A DNA stretch of 62,906 nt from the NCBI GenBank assembly GCA_964650885.1, contig CAZYXG010000008.1, positions 1 through 62,906 on the forward strand, in the 5' to 3' direction. Positions within the stretch are counted from its first letter, which is position 1. Every line of letters starts with the position of its first letter. The stretch is from JAPLFM01 sp964650885 (GTDB taxonomy: Bacteria; Bacteroidota; Ignavibacteria; Kapaibacteriales; UBA2268). Under the pieces are notes generated by a model. It saw only the letters and a list, made by a program, of their open reading frames with translations, was not told the DNA's origin and searched no databases. Made by a program: the position numbers and the translations under genes. Shown here one piece after another: positions 37,375 through 45,864 of this stretch.

Positions 37375-38760
37375 ATGTTAAAATACTTTAGAGCACAAAT
37401 AACTAACATTCCTCCCATCATAAAAGAAGCTGATAGGAGGATTTATGTTTTTTCTGCATTGATATATTTGACTGGGTTGCTTGTGCATTGCCTTTTACTA
37501 GCTTTCTTTGCAAGTGTAAAAGCTAATGTTATGTCAGTTTATAATGTTATAAGCATTATTTCATTTGTTTATTGCTTTTATTTGAATAGAAATGGGCATT
37601 TGAAAACTGCTTTCACAATTATGGTTGCTGAAATTACTCTCCATTCTGCGATGAGTGTGCATTTTATTGGTTGGAGTTCTGGCTTTCAATTTTTCATTAT
37701 GTTTATTCCGCCAATTATATTTATCAATTCTACCTTAAGTACTCTTACTAAAATAGCTTACGCCACAATCGTAACTTTGACCTTTGCTGCTATTTATTAT
37801 TTCTATCAGCACGTACCTCCTGTTTACTTATTATCGGAAAATATTAGTAATGTGGTTTATTTAGTGTCCCTAATGAGTGTATTTTTGACATTCTGCTTTC
37901 TTGGTTATTTTTTCAGTTTGGCAGTTGTTAGTGCTGAAAAAAACTTACATAAAGCAAACAATGAACTCACTGTTCTAAATGGGGATTTGTATTTGCTGAA
38001 TGAGGAAATGAAGGATAAAAATGAGAAAATCATAAGTTCTATTAACTACGCTAAAACTCTTCAATCTGCAATTTTAGCTAAAGAAAATGAACTAGTTGAT
38101 ACACTTCCAGGTTCTTATTTAATGTTTATGCCAAAGGATTATGTTTCTGGAGATTTTTATTGGTTCAAAGAAGTTGGTATTAATAAGTTCATTGTGGCTG
38201 TGGCAGATTGCACAGGACACGGTGTGCCTGGAGCAATGATTTCTGTTGTTGGCAATATGATACTCAATGAAGTGATATTGAATGCTAAAAAGCAAAGCCC
38301 ATCAATAATTTTAAACTTACTCAATAATAGAGTGAGAGCTGCACTAAAGCAAGATGAAGAAGATAGCTATATCAACGATGGTATGGATATTTCAATTTGC
38401 TTTTTGGATTTGGAAGCAATGGAAATGACTTTTGCATCTGCCAAAAGACCAATCATACTGCTGAGAAACAACACTTTTGAAATTATTAACTCAAATAAGC
38501 ATTCAGTTGGTGGCAGAAGAAGTATTGATGCTGTGTTTAATGAAGAAGTGATACCTATTGAGAAAAATGATAGAATACTTCTTTTCTCAGATGGCATTAC
38601 CGACCAAAACAATAAAGATAGAAAGAAACTTGGGCTTAAAACCTTAGGTGAAATGTGTGTTGCTAATCCAAATAAAGAATCAATTTTAGATAACTTTGCA
38701 AAGTTTATTGGCGAAGAAGAACAAAGAGATGATATCACTCTTGTGAGTGTTAAAATTTAA
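37375..38760 (+). CDS. Membrane SpoIIE/PP2C-type serine phosphatase
   Basis: 461 aa. About six transmembrane helices (20-190) are followed by a coiled linker (NELTVLNGDLYLLNEEMKDKN) and a PPM phosphatase domain. Metal-binding motifs are SGDFYWF, VADCTGHGVPGAM and LFSDGITDQ near the end. The family dephosphorylates RsbV-like antagonists in partner-switching, countering RsbW-like kinases such as the one at 18396-18809 (inference). The N-terminal domain probably senses a membrane-linked signal. It ends by a 4-bp convergent overlap with mntH. Confidence 0.92.
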   Translation: MLKYFRAQITNIPPIIKEADRRIYVFSALIYLTGLLVHCLLLAFFASVKANVMSVYNVISIISFVYCFYLNRNGHLKTAFTIMVAEITLHSAMSVHFIGWSSGFQFFIMFIPPIIFINSTLSTLTKIAYATIVTLTFAAIYYFYQHVPPVYLLSENISNVVYLVSLMSVFLTFCFLGYFFSLAVVSAEKNLHKANNELTVLNGDLYLLNEEMKDKNEKIISSINYAKTLQSAILAKENELVDTLPGSYLMFMPKDYVSGDFYWFKEVGINKFIVAVADCTGHGVPGAMISVVGNMILNEVILNAKKQSPSIILNLLNNRVRAALKQDEEDSYINDGMDISICFLDLEAMEMTFASAKRPIILLRNNTFEIINSNKHSVGGRRSIDAVFNEEVIPIEKNDRILLFSDGITDQNNKDRKKLGLKTLGEMCVANPNKESILDNFAKFIGEEEQRDDITLVSVKI

Positions 38761-40088
38761 GCAATGAAAGTTGTATAAAGCAAGTAAAGATTCAGCCCTA
38801 CAATAATGAAAGTCACACCCCAAGCTACAACTTTTACGTAGTTTTTATTTGTGAACTGCCCCATTTTATCTTTTTGCGATGTGAAAAGCACTAATGGAAT
38901 TACTGCAAATGGTAATTGTAATGAAAGTACAACTTGACTTAAAACAAGCAAATTTCCTGCTGCTCTATCCCCAAAATAAATTACAGCAATTAGTCCTGGT
39001 ACCACAGCTAAAAGCCGAGTAATCAATCTGCGAAGCCATGGTTTTAATTTAAGATTAATAAATCCTTCCATTACAATTTGCCCAGCAATAGTACCAGTTA
39101 GTGTAGAATTAAGTCCAGATAGTAATAGAGCTATTCCGAAAAACATTGCAGCATATTTAACCCCAAGTAATGGATCGAGCATTTTATATGCATCGCTAAT
39201 ATCTACTATGTTCTTATTTCCAGTTTTGTGAAAAGTGGCTGCAGCCAATACTAAAATTGATGCGTTTACAAAGAAAGCTAAAAGCAAAGAAACAGTGGAA
39301 TCAATTGTCGCAAATTTTATTGCGTGTTTTTTCCCAACGTCATCTCTATCGTAATCTCTTGTTTGCACTATACTTGAATGTAGATATAAATTATGTGGCA
39401 TTACAGTAGCTCCTAATATTCCAATTGCCACATAGAGCATACCTGGATTTGTAATAATCTCTTTTCTAGGCACTAAAGAAGAAACAATTGAATACCAATC
39501 TGGCTTTGAAACTATAATTTCATAAGCAAAACAAATTGCAATAATTGTCAGCAAAGAGATAACTAATGCTTCCACCCATCTAAATCCTTTATTTTGAAGG
39601 TAAAGAATAATGAACACGTCAAGAACAGTTATAATTACACCGAGATAAAGTGGCAAACCAAAGAGCAAATTGAGTGCAATTGCCGCACCTAACACTTCAG
39701 CCAAATCGCAGGCGATGATTGCTAATTCACACAAAATCCATAAAACTATTGCTACTGGTTTGCTATAATGATCACGACAAGCCTGAGCCAAATCTCTACC
39801 AGTAACAATACCCAATTTTAAAGAAAGATGCTGCAAAAGAATTGCAAATAGATTTGAGATAAGTATAACAGAAATTAAAGTATAACCAAATTGTGAGCCA
39901 CCTGCTATATCAGTCGCCCAATTGCCAGGATCCATATAGCCTACTGCCACCATACTGCCAGGCCCAAGAAAAGAAAATAATTTTTTCCAAAATGAACCTT
40001 TGGTAATCACCTTTATAGAAGAATTAACTTCTTCTAAACTTATTGTGGAGTTTTCCTTTCTCCAACCCTTATGTGCTTTTGTTTTCAA
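38757..40088 (-). CDS. mntH: Nramp-family Mn2+/Fe2+ transporter
   Basis: 443 aa with about 11 membrane helices. The ion-binding TM1 motif DPGNWATD and the TM6 motif GATVMPHNLYLHSS are both intact, so metal coordination should be conserved. The protein couples divalent-metal import to protons. The conserved loop GQIVMEGFINLKLKPWLRRLITR is also present. No regulator is adjacent, and the leader shows no clear riboswitch. Confidence 0.95.
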   Translation of the reverse strand: MKTKAHKGWRKENSTISLEEVNSSIKVITKGSFWKKLFSFLGPGSMVAVGYMDPGNWATDIAGGSQFGYTLISVILISNLFAILLQHLSLKLGIVTGRDLAQACRDHYSKPVAIVLWILCELAIIACDLAEVLGAAIALNLLFGLPLYLGVIITVLDVFIILYLQNKGFRWVEALVISLLTIIAICFAYEIIVSKPDWYSIVSSLVPRKEIITNPGMLYVAIGILGATVMPHNLYLHSSIVQTRDYDRDDVGKKHAIKFATIDSTVSLLLAFFVNASILVLAAATFHKTGNKNIVDISDAYKMLDPLLGVKYAAMFFGIALLLSGLNSTLTGTIAGQIVMEGFINLKLKPWLRRLITRLLAVVPGLIAVIYFGDRAAGNLLVLSQVVLSLQLPFAVIPLVLFTSQKDKMGQFTNKNYVKVVAWGVTFIIVGLNLYLLYTTFIA

Positions 40089-40148
40089 TTTAAGTACTTG
40101 TCAAATTAATTATTTAGACACGGCTAAATATTGAATACAAAATTAAAA

Positions 40149-40196
40149 AAAACCAGTTAAATAACAAACATAAAGTTTTTTTAACTGGTTTTTTCT
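40149..40196 (-). terminator. Strong terminator for the T9SS small protein gene
   Basis: AAAACCAGTTAA (40149-40160) pairs with TTAACTGGTTTT (40181-40192). T-runs on both strands allow bidirectional use. It sits 21 nt beyond the stop of the 40217-40948 gene. Confidence 0.85.
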
Positions 40197-40216
40197 AACT
40201 CTAAGGAGAAGAGAAT

Positions 40217-40948
40217 TTACTTTTGAATTATGAATTCTTTTGCAATGTTGCTATTGATTAAGATTGTATATGAACCTGTTGAAAGTTTACTCACATCCAA
40301 ACTATGAGTTGATAGAGTTCCAGAAATTACTTCATTTCCAATAGATGTAATGATTCTAAAGTTAGCTCCTAATTCTACGCCATCAATTTTTAAGAAATCA
40401 CTAGTTGGGTTAGGAAATATTTTAACTTTTGCAGAAAGATCTTTATTCACAGACATTAAAGGTAGTGCATCGTAGGTCATTGTATATGAAACTTGCGAAT
40501 TTGCATTATTTGCATCGTAGAAAATATATCTTACTCGAGATAGACCTACTGCATCGTTAGTAAAAATGAAACCTTTATAATCTGCTTCTTTGCTAGATGC
40601 TCCAGGTGCAAGTGTCAAAACTACATCTGAAACTGTATTGCCAGTGATTGGCTGAAAGCATTTGCCAGCAGTGCCAAAGCAAAAAGAAGTAGTGTGACCT
40701 TCGGCAAGTTCCAACACTTCATTGCGAACTAAAACATCTATTGTTTTAGTTGAAATATTTTTGATTGTAGCGTGTGAAACTAACTCATATTCTTCAGTTG
40801 ATAATCTAACAAGAGTGTCAACATTAATTAATTCTAAATCTGCTGAAAATGAACTGTTTGAGAAAATTGTTAGAAACAATGCTACAAAAAGCACTGCTTT
40901 AGTATAATTTGTTGAAAAGGACATATAAACCACTCTATTTTTGAACAA
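40217..40948 (-). CDS. Secreted protein with T9SS C-terminal sorting domain
   Basis: 243 aa. It has a signal peptide (about residues 14-36, AVLFVALFLTIFSNSSFSA). An immunoglobulin-like beta domain with TTIDVLVRNEVLELAEG-type strands follows, with Cys residues in FCFGTAGKCF. The C terminus (about 170-243) is a type-A sorting domain: VKIFPNPTSDFLKI... ending in EFIIQK. It is exported through Sec and T9SS and probably surface-attached or released. The function of the 130-residue cargo domain is not recognised. Confidence 0.88.
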   Translation of the reverse strand: MFKNRVVYMSFSTNYTKAVLFVALFLTIFSNSSFSADLELINVDTLVRLSTEEYELVSHATIKNISTKTIDVLVRNEVLELAEGHTTSFCFGTAGKCFQPITGNTVSDVVLTLAPGASSKEADYKGFIFTNDAVGLSRVRYIFYDANNANSQVSYTMTYDALPLMSVNKDLSAKVKIFPNPTSDFLKIDGVELGANFRIITSIGNEVISGTLSTHSLDVSKLSTGSYTILINSNIAKEFIIQK

Positions 40949-41020
40949 AAATTCTTAAATTACGTTATTACAAAAAACAAATAAAACAAATAAATGTTAC
41001 AATCAAAAGGAAAATTTCTA

Positions 41021-41527
41021 ATGAAATCGTTAAAATTAATTTTTACTTTACTTATTTTTTCATTATCTGCCTATTCTGAAGGAGAAAACAGTAAATCTTT
41101 ACCTGACGTTATAGTTAAAGATATGAAAGGTACCCATGTTAATGTTAAAAATTTATCGAATGATGGCAAGCCAATGATAATAAATTTTTGGGCAACTTGG
41201 TGCAAACCTTGCTTACAGGAATTAGACGAAATAAATAAAAAATATGATATTTGGCAAAAAGAAACTGGTGTGAAAGTAGTAGCGGTATCTTTAGATGACT
41301 CTCGAAGCAGCAAAAAAGTTGCTCCGCTTGTGAAAGCAAGAAATTGGAAATATGAAATTCTTATTGACGAGAATAGCGATATGAAACGCACTATGAACGT
41401 AAGCAATCCTCCTCATACATTCTTAATTGATGGTAATGGCAAAATTGTTTATGAGCATAATGGCTATTCACTTGGCTCGGAAGAAGATCTTTATGAAAAA
41501 ATAAAAGAGCTTACAAGCAAAAAATAA
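41021..41527 (+). CDS. TlpA/ResA-like periplasmic thioredoxin
   Basis: 168 aa from ATG 41021 (AAAGGAAA 14 nt upstream, then a signal peptide ending near AYSEG). Its thioredoxin fold has active site WCKPC in FWATWCKPCLQELDE, the cis-proline region in NPPHTFLIDGNG, and the VAVSLDDSR insertion typical of TlpA-like proteins. It is a periplasmic thiol-disulfide oxidoreductase, possibly for cytochrome c maturation or envelope repair. It has its own terminator. Confidence 0.92.
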   Translation: MKSLKLIFTLLIFSLSAYSEGENSKSLPDVIVKDMKGTHVNVKNLSNDGKPMIINFWATWCKPCLQELDEINKKYDIWQKETGVKVVAVSLDDSRSSKKVAPLVKARNWKYEILIDENSDMKRTMNVSNPPHTFLIDGNGKIVYEHNGYSLGSEEDLYEKIKELTSKK

Positions 41528-41557
41528 TTTGAACTAACTTAGAACATTTCTTAATTT

Positions 41558-41590
41558 AAGCTCCATCAAAATGGAGCTTTTTTATTTTTA
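41558..41590 (+). terminator. Rho-independent terminator after the TlpA-like gene
   Basis: AAGCTCCAT and ATGGAGCTT pair around CAAA, followed by a T-rich run. The acetoacetyl-CoA synthetase gene starts 16 nt later. Confidence 0.9.
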
Positions 41591-41605
41591 ATTTAAAAAT
41601 TGAAT

Positions 41606-43573
41606 ATGTCGCAAGAAGTATCTACACAGAAAAAACCATTATGGAACCCATCTCAAGATAGAATTAGGGCTTCTAACATTTATAAGTATAAGAACTTTTT
41701 AAATAGAAGATACAATTTGAATTTGCTTGACTATCGTGATATTTACGATTGGTCCACAAAGCATATTGACAAATTTTGGGAATCAATTTGGACATATTCT
41801 GAAATATATGCCACAAAACCGCATGAAAAAGTGATGGAAACAAATTTTGGTGGATATATGAAAATCCCTAGACCAAAATGGTTTGTGGGTGCAGAATTGA
41901 ATTTTGCTGAAAATTTACTTAGACATAGGGATAATGAAACAGCTCTAATTCATTACGCCGAAGATAAAGAAGCTGTTAGAATTACCTATAAAGAGCTTTA
42001 TGAGAAAGTAGCCAAGATGTCACACGCTCTTAGATTAGCTGGTGTGGAAAAAGGAGATAGGGTCGCTGCATTTATTACTAATTGTCCTGAAGCTATAATT
42101 GGTATGTTAGCTACTTCAAGTATTGGTGCTGTTTGGTCTTCATGCTCTCCAGATTTTGGTTTTCAAGGTGTACTTGATAGATTTGGACAAATTGAACCGA
42201 AAATTTTACTTGCTGTAAATGGGTATAGTTATAATGGGAAGCTTTTTCCTTCCGATGAAAAAATTCGCAATATTGTGGATAGTTTACCAGATTTACAAAA
42301 GTGTGTGGTAATTAATACAATTGAAACTGTAAATCCTGTTGGTGGAAAATTTGTTAGTTGGGAAGATTTCACTGCAAATGATGCAGAAGAAGTTGAATTT
42401 ACTCCTCTACCTTTCGATCACCCGCTTTATATAATGTACTCAAGTGGCACAACAGGCGTACCAAAATGCATAGTTCATGGGCAAGGTGGAACTTTATTGC
42501 AACATTATAAAGAACTATACTTACATACAGATTTAAAAAGAAGCGATACTATAAGCTTTTTTACAACTTGCGGTTGGATGATGTGGAATTGGCTAGTAAG
42601 TTCCTTATTTTGTGGAGCTACTATTTTCTTGTATGACGGTAGTCCTTCCTATCCAGATATAAATGTACTTTGGAAAGCTGCCCAAGATGAAAGAATAAAT
42701 ATATTTGGGACAAGTCCAAAATATATTTCTGCTTGCCAAAAAGCTGGACTAAAACCAAAAGATGATTACAACTTAATACCATTGCGAACAATCCTATCAA
42801 CTGGTTCGCCTCTAACAAAAGAAAATTTCGATTGGGTTTATAAAAATATCAGCTCCAATGTGCAGCTTTCTTCTATTTCTGGTGGTACTGATATTATTTC
42901 GTGTTTTATCCTTGGCTCTCCAATTTTACCAGTCTATTCAGAAGAAATTCAATGTCGTGGGCTTGGAATGAAAGTGGAAGCTTTCAATGCTGAAGGAAAT
43001 ATTGTGCTTTACGAAAAAGGAGAATTGGTTTGTATGAACCCATTCCCTTCTATGCCAATTTATTTCTGGAATGACCCAAATAATGATAAATACCACAATG
43101 CCTACTTCAAAGAACATAAAGGAATGTGGACTCATGGCGATTACATAGCCATAACACAGAAAGATGGCATTATTGTCTTTGGAAGATCGGACGCTACTTT
43201 AAATCCTGGCGGAGTAAGAATTGGTACAGCTGAAATTTATAGAATTGTTGAATCCATTCCTGAAATTGTGGATTCGATTGTGGTTGGTCAAAATTGGCAA
43301 GGCGATGTGAGAATTATTTTATTCGTTGTAATGAGAGAAGGTACTGATCTTACTGAGCCAATGATTACTCTAATAATGGATAAAATTAGGGCAGCTGCCA
43401 CTTCCCGCCACGTTCCTAATATTGTAAGACAAATTACTGAAGTGCCTGTCACATTGAGTGGTAAAAAAGTTGAACTTGCAGTAACAAATATTCTAAATAA
43501 TGAACCTGTTTTGAATGAATCGGCACTTGCTAACCCAGAATCTCTAATTCAATTCAGAGAAATGGTTCTGTAA
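41606..43573 (+). CDS. aacS: Acetoacetate--CoA ligase
   Basis: 655 aa from ATG 41606. ANL-superfamily motifs are YSSGTTGVPKCIVHGQGG (phosphate loop), GGTDIISCF, TGSPLT and THGDYI with the hinge region FGRSDATLNPGGVRIG. The N-terminal NFAENLLRH and the catalytic lysine near VTLSGKKVELAV complete the fold. The subfamily features (WNPSQDRI start, TTCGWMMWNWLV) match acetoacetyl-CoA synthetase rather than acetyl-CoA synthetase. It activates acetoacetate for ketone-body or PHB metabolism. Confidence 0.93.
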   Translation: MSQEVSTQKKPLWNPSQDRIRASNIYKYKNFLNRRYNLNLLDYRDIYDWSTKHIDKFWESIWTYSEIYATKPHEKVMETNFGGYMKIPRPKWFVGAELNFAENLLRHRDNETALIHYAEDKEAVRITYKELYEKVAKMSHALRLAGVEKGDRVAAFITNCPEAIIGMLATSSIGAVWSSCSPDFGFQGVLDRFGQIEPKILLAVNGYSYNGKLFPSDEKIRNIVDSLPDLQKCVVINTIETVNPVGGKFVSWEDFTANDAEEVEFTPLPFDHPLYIMYSSGTTGVPKCIVHGQGGTLLQHYKELYLHTDLKRSDTISFFTTCGWMMWNWLVSSLFCGATIFLYDGSPSYPDINVLWKAAQDERINIFGTSPKYISACQKAGLKPKDDYNLIPLRTILSTGSPLTKENFDWVYKNISSNVQLSSISGGTDIISCFILGSPILPVYSEEIQCRGLGMKVEAFNAEGNIVLYEKGELVCMNPFPSMPIYFWNDPNNDKYHNAYFKEHKGMWTHGDYIAITQKDGIIVFGRSDATLNPGGVRIGTAEIYRIVESIPEIVDSIVVGQNWQGDVRIILFVVMREGTDLTEPMITLIMDKIRAAATSRHVPNIVRQITEVPVTLSGKKVELAVTNILNNEPVLNESALANPESLIQFREMVL

Positions 43574-43605
43574 TCTACTGATTTTATAAGACGTATACTC
43601 CAATA

Positions 43606-43634
43606 AAAAGACTTGAAAAATCAAGTCCTTTTTC
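43606..43634 (+). terminator. Rho-independent terminator after aacS
   Basis: GACTTGA (43610-43616) and TCAAGTC (43621-43627) pair around AAAA, with A-run upstream and T-run downstream, so it could act in both directions. Confidence 0.85.
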
Positions 43635-43657
43635 ATTTGATTGACTGATTTATCATT

Positions 43658-43699
43658 AATTGAGTCAGTTGAATGACTTAATTTGTATCAATTGAGTCA
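43658..43699. promoter_or_regulatory. Alternating AATTGAGTCA sites at 16-bp spacing upstream of the haem/iron importer
   Basis: AATTGAGTCA occurs exactly at 43658-43667 and 43690-43699. An inverted near-copy TGACTTAATT (one mismatch) lies between at 43674-43683. Start-to-start spacing is 16 bp each time. The first two form a dyad with a 6-bp spacer. A further TTGACTGA is at 43641. I infer a binding array for a dimeric regulator of the transporter genes. Confidence 0.5.
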
Positions 43700-43751
43700 T
43701 TTATTACATTTTACCGCCTAATTTAACGCTATTTTAGGCACTCAACTAACC

Positions 43752-43767
43752 AAATTAACGTTAATTT
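43752..43767. promoter_or_regulatory. Perfect 16-bp palindrome upstream of the haem/iron importer
   Basis: AAATTAACGTTAATTT is its own reverse complement. It lies about 140 bp before the permease start, within the 334-bp leader that holds no gene. It could be an operator. Confidence 0.45.
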
Positions 43768-43907
43768 AGTAGGTTCACCATCTATATTCACATAATTACT
43801 TGCAATTGAGCAACTCTTGAATACAGAAAACAAATGAAATTCGCTTAGTTTGGCTAAATTCATTAATTTTGCAATTCAAAATAATCTAGCAAAAATATAT
43901 TCTGAAA

Positions 43908-44972
43908 ATGACAAACGTTAAATTATCCGACAATTCTCCTCTTATCTTAGCTTTAATTTTCTTAGCTATTGCATTGATGATTGCATTTGTTTGGTCTATG
44001 GCAACAGGAGCAGTTACTATTCCGTTTACAGAAGTAACACATGTTGTACTTAATAAAATTGGCTTAACTAATTACTATTTAGACGAAAACAGTGATTTAG
44101 TGATAAATGAACTTAGAATGCCTCGTGCTATTTTAGCAATGTGCGTGGGTGCTGGTTTGTCTGTGGCTGGTGCAAGTTTGCAAGGTCTTTTTCGCAATCC
44201 ACTTACTGACCCCGCATTAATTGGTCTTTCAAGCGGTGCTACTTTGGGAGCTGTGGGTGTAATAGTTTTGGGAGGTGCCTTCTTCCACTTAGTTGATACT
44301 ACTTTAAGAGAATATTTAATGGAAGTTGCTGCATTTACAGGTGGAGCTATTTCTACTTTTGTTTCTTATCGACTTGCTACTCGTGGAGGTCAGACTTCTG
44401 TCAGTATGCTATTACTTTCTGGAATTGCTATAAATGCACTTACTGGTGCAATTTATGGTGTTCTTTTATTTATGGCAACTGATAGCCAATTGAGAAGTAT
44501 TAGCTTTTGGCAACTTGGCAGTATGGCAGGTGCTACTTGGGAAAACTTAACAGCTACAATTGTATTTTTAGTCCCTTCTACTTTGGCTCTACTATTATTC
44601 GGAAATAAATTAAATTTATTAGCACTTGGTGAAAAAGAAGCCTATTACTTGGGTGTGAATGTACAGTCTTTCAAAAAATACTTAGTAATCTTGATTTGTA
44701 TTGCAGTGGGTTCAGCAGTTGCAAATTCAGGTATTATTGCATTTATGGGCTTATTAGTTCCTCATATCATTCGCTTAATTGTTGGACATAATTACAAGGC
44801 AATTTTACCTGCTAGCTTACTTGGTGGAGCATTACTTCTGCTTGTAGCCGATACTTTAGCACGAACTATTATTTCTCCAGCTGAATTACCAATAGGTATT
44901 ATAACTACTGGTCTTGGCGGACCTTTCTTTCTTTGGCTTTTGCTTAAAGGCAGAAAAGAGGAGCAACTATGA
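43908..44972 (+). CDS. hmuU: FecCD-type haem/siderophore/B12 ABC permease
   Basis: 354 aa with about ten membrane helices. FecCD signatures are LRMPRAILAMCVGAGLSVAGASLQGLFRNPLTDPALIG, GAFTGG-like helices, and GIIAFMGLLVPHIIRLIVGHN near the C terminus (the coupling helix). The haem assignment is a guess from its HmuV-type partner; cobalamin or siderophore are equally possible. No substrate-binding protein or TonB receptor is adjacent. It overlaps the ATPase gene by 4 bp. Confidence 0.88.
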   Translation: MTNVKLSDNSPLILALIFLAIALMIAFVWSMATGAVTIPFTEVTHVVLNKIGLTNYYLDENSDLVINELRMPRAILAMCVGAGLSVAGASLQGLFRNPLTDPALIGLSSGATLGAVGVIVLGGAFFHLVDTTLREYLMEVAAFTGGAISTFVSYRLATRGGQTSVSMLLLSGIAINALTGAIYGVLLFMATDSQLRSISFWQLGSMAGATWENLTATIVFLVPSTLALLLFGNKLNLLALGEKEAYYLGVNVQSFKKYLVILICIAVGSAVANSGIIAFMGLLVPHIIRLIVGHNYKAILPASLLGGALLLLVADTLARTIISPAELPIGIITTGLGGPFFLWLLLKGRKEEQL

Positions 44973-45742
44973 TTTCAGCTTCACAAATTAGCTGTATTAA
45001 AAATGGAAGAGAAATATTAAAGAATATTTCTTTCTCTGTAAATACTGGTGAAATATTAGGCATCATTGGCCCTAATGGTGCGGGTAAAACTACGCTGCTT
45101 GGTGCTATTAGTGGAAGCGACAAAGAATTCACTGGCAATGTAACTTACAACAATATAAATATAAATGATTTCAGTAATAAAGAATTAGCAAAAATTCGCT
45201 CTGTTGTTTCTCAGAAAGTAACATTCAATTTGCCAATGAAACCAATAGAAATTGCATTAATGGGAAGACATCCTTATGGTGGCAATAATACTTTAGTTGA
45301 TTATGAAATTTCACAAAAAGCAATTGAATTAGCCGAATGTGGCGAATTTTCAGAAAGAAATTATTTGAATCTTTCGGGAGGAGAGCAGCAAAGAGTTCAT
45401 ATAGCTCGCTCGCTCGCTCAAGTGGCATTTGAAAAAGAGGGTAAACGATACTTACTACTCGATGAACCGACAAGCAGCTTAGATATTGGAAAAGCATTCC
45501 GACTTATGACAATATTAAAATCTGTACTTAATGATAATTTAGGTATAATTTGGATAGTCCATGATATTAATTTAGCTGTTAAATTTACAGACAAACTGCT
45601 ATTGCTAAATAGAGGTGAAGTGTTTGGCTTTGGCAATACTAAAGATATTGCAACAGAAGAAGCAATTTCCAACCTTTATCAGCTCCCGCTAAAATTGCAT
45701 AATGACGCCGAAACAAACACATTCCACTTTGTGCCAAAATAG
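44969..45742 (+). CDS. hmuV: HmuV/FecE-type ABC importer ATPase
   Basis: 257 aa. All ATPase motifs are intact: Walker A GPNGAGKTT, signature LSGGEQQRVHIARSLAQ, Walker B YLLLDEPTSSLD and H-loop IVHDINLA. The long SLAQVAFEKEGKRYLLLDEP spacing is characteristic of the haem HmuV branch. It energises the permease encoded just upstream via the 4-bp overlapping ATGA. Confidence 0.92.
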   Translation: MISASQISCIKNGREILKNISFSVNTGEILGIIGPNGAGKTTLLGAISGSDKEFTGNVTYNNININDFSNKELAKIRSVVSQKVTFNLPMKPIEIALMGRHPYGGNNTLVDYEISQKAIELAECGEFSERNYLNLSGGEQQRVHIARSLAQVAFEKEGKRYLLLDEPTSSLDIGKAFRLMTILKSVLNDNLGIIWIVHDINLAVKFTDKLLLLNRGEVFGFGNTKDIATEEAISNLYQLPLKLHNDAETNTFHFVPK

Positions 45743-45770
45743 TTTTGTTTTCAAAATTTCAACTAATTAA

Positions 45771-45801
45771 TTTTGTAGAATCATTAATAAATGTTAATTT
45801 G
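45771..45801 (+). promoter_or_regulatory. Possible Bacteroidota-type promoter of the large T9SS gene
   Basis: TTTG (45772-45775) and TTAATTTG (45794-45801) are separated by 18 bp. This approximates the TTTG-N19-TAnnTTTG promoter pattern with one mismatch in the -7 box. It ends 63 bp before the start codon. Confidence 0.35.
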
Positions 45802-45864
45802 TGATTGTAACTGACTTTTTTGTAAATATTTAGCAAAAATAAACTTAATTTTCTGAGGTTTGAA

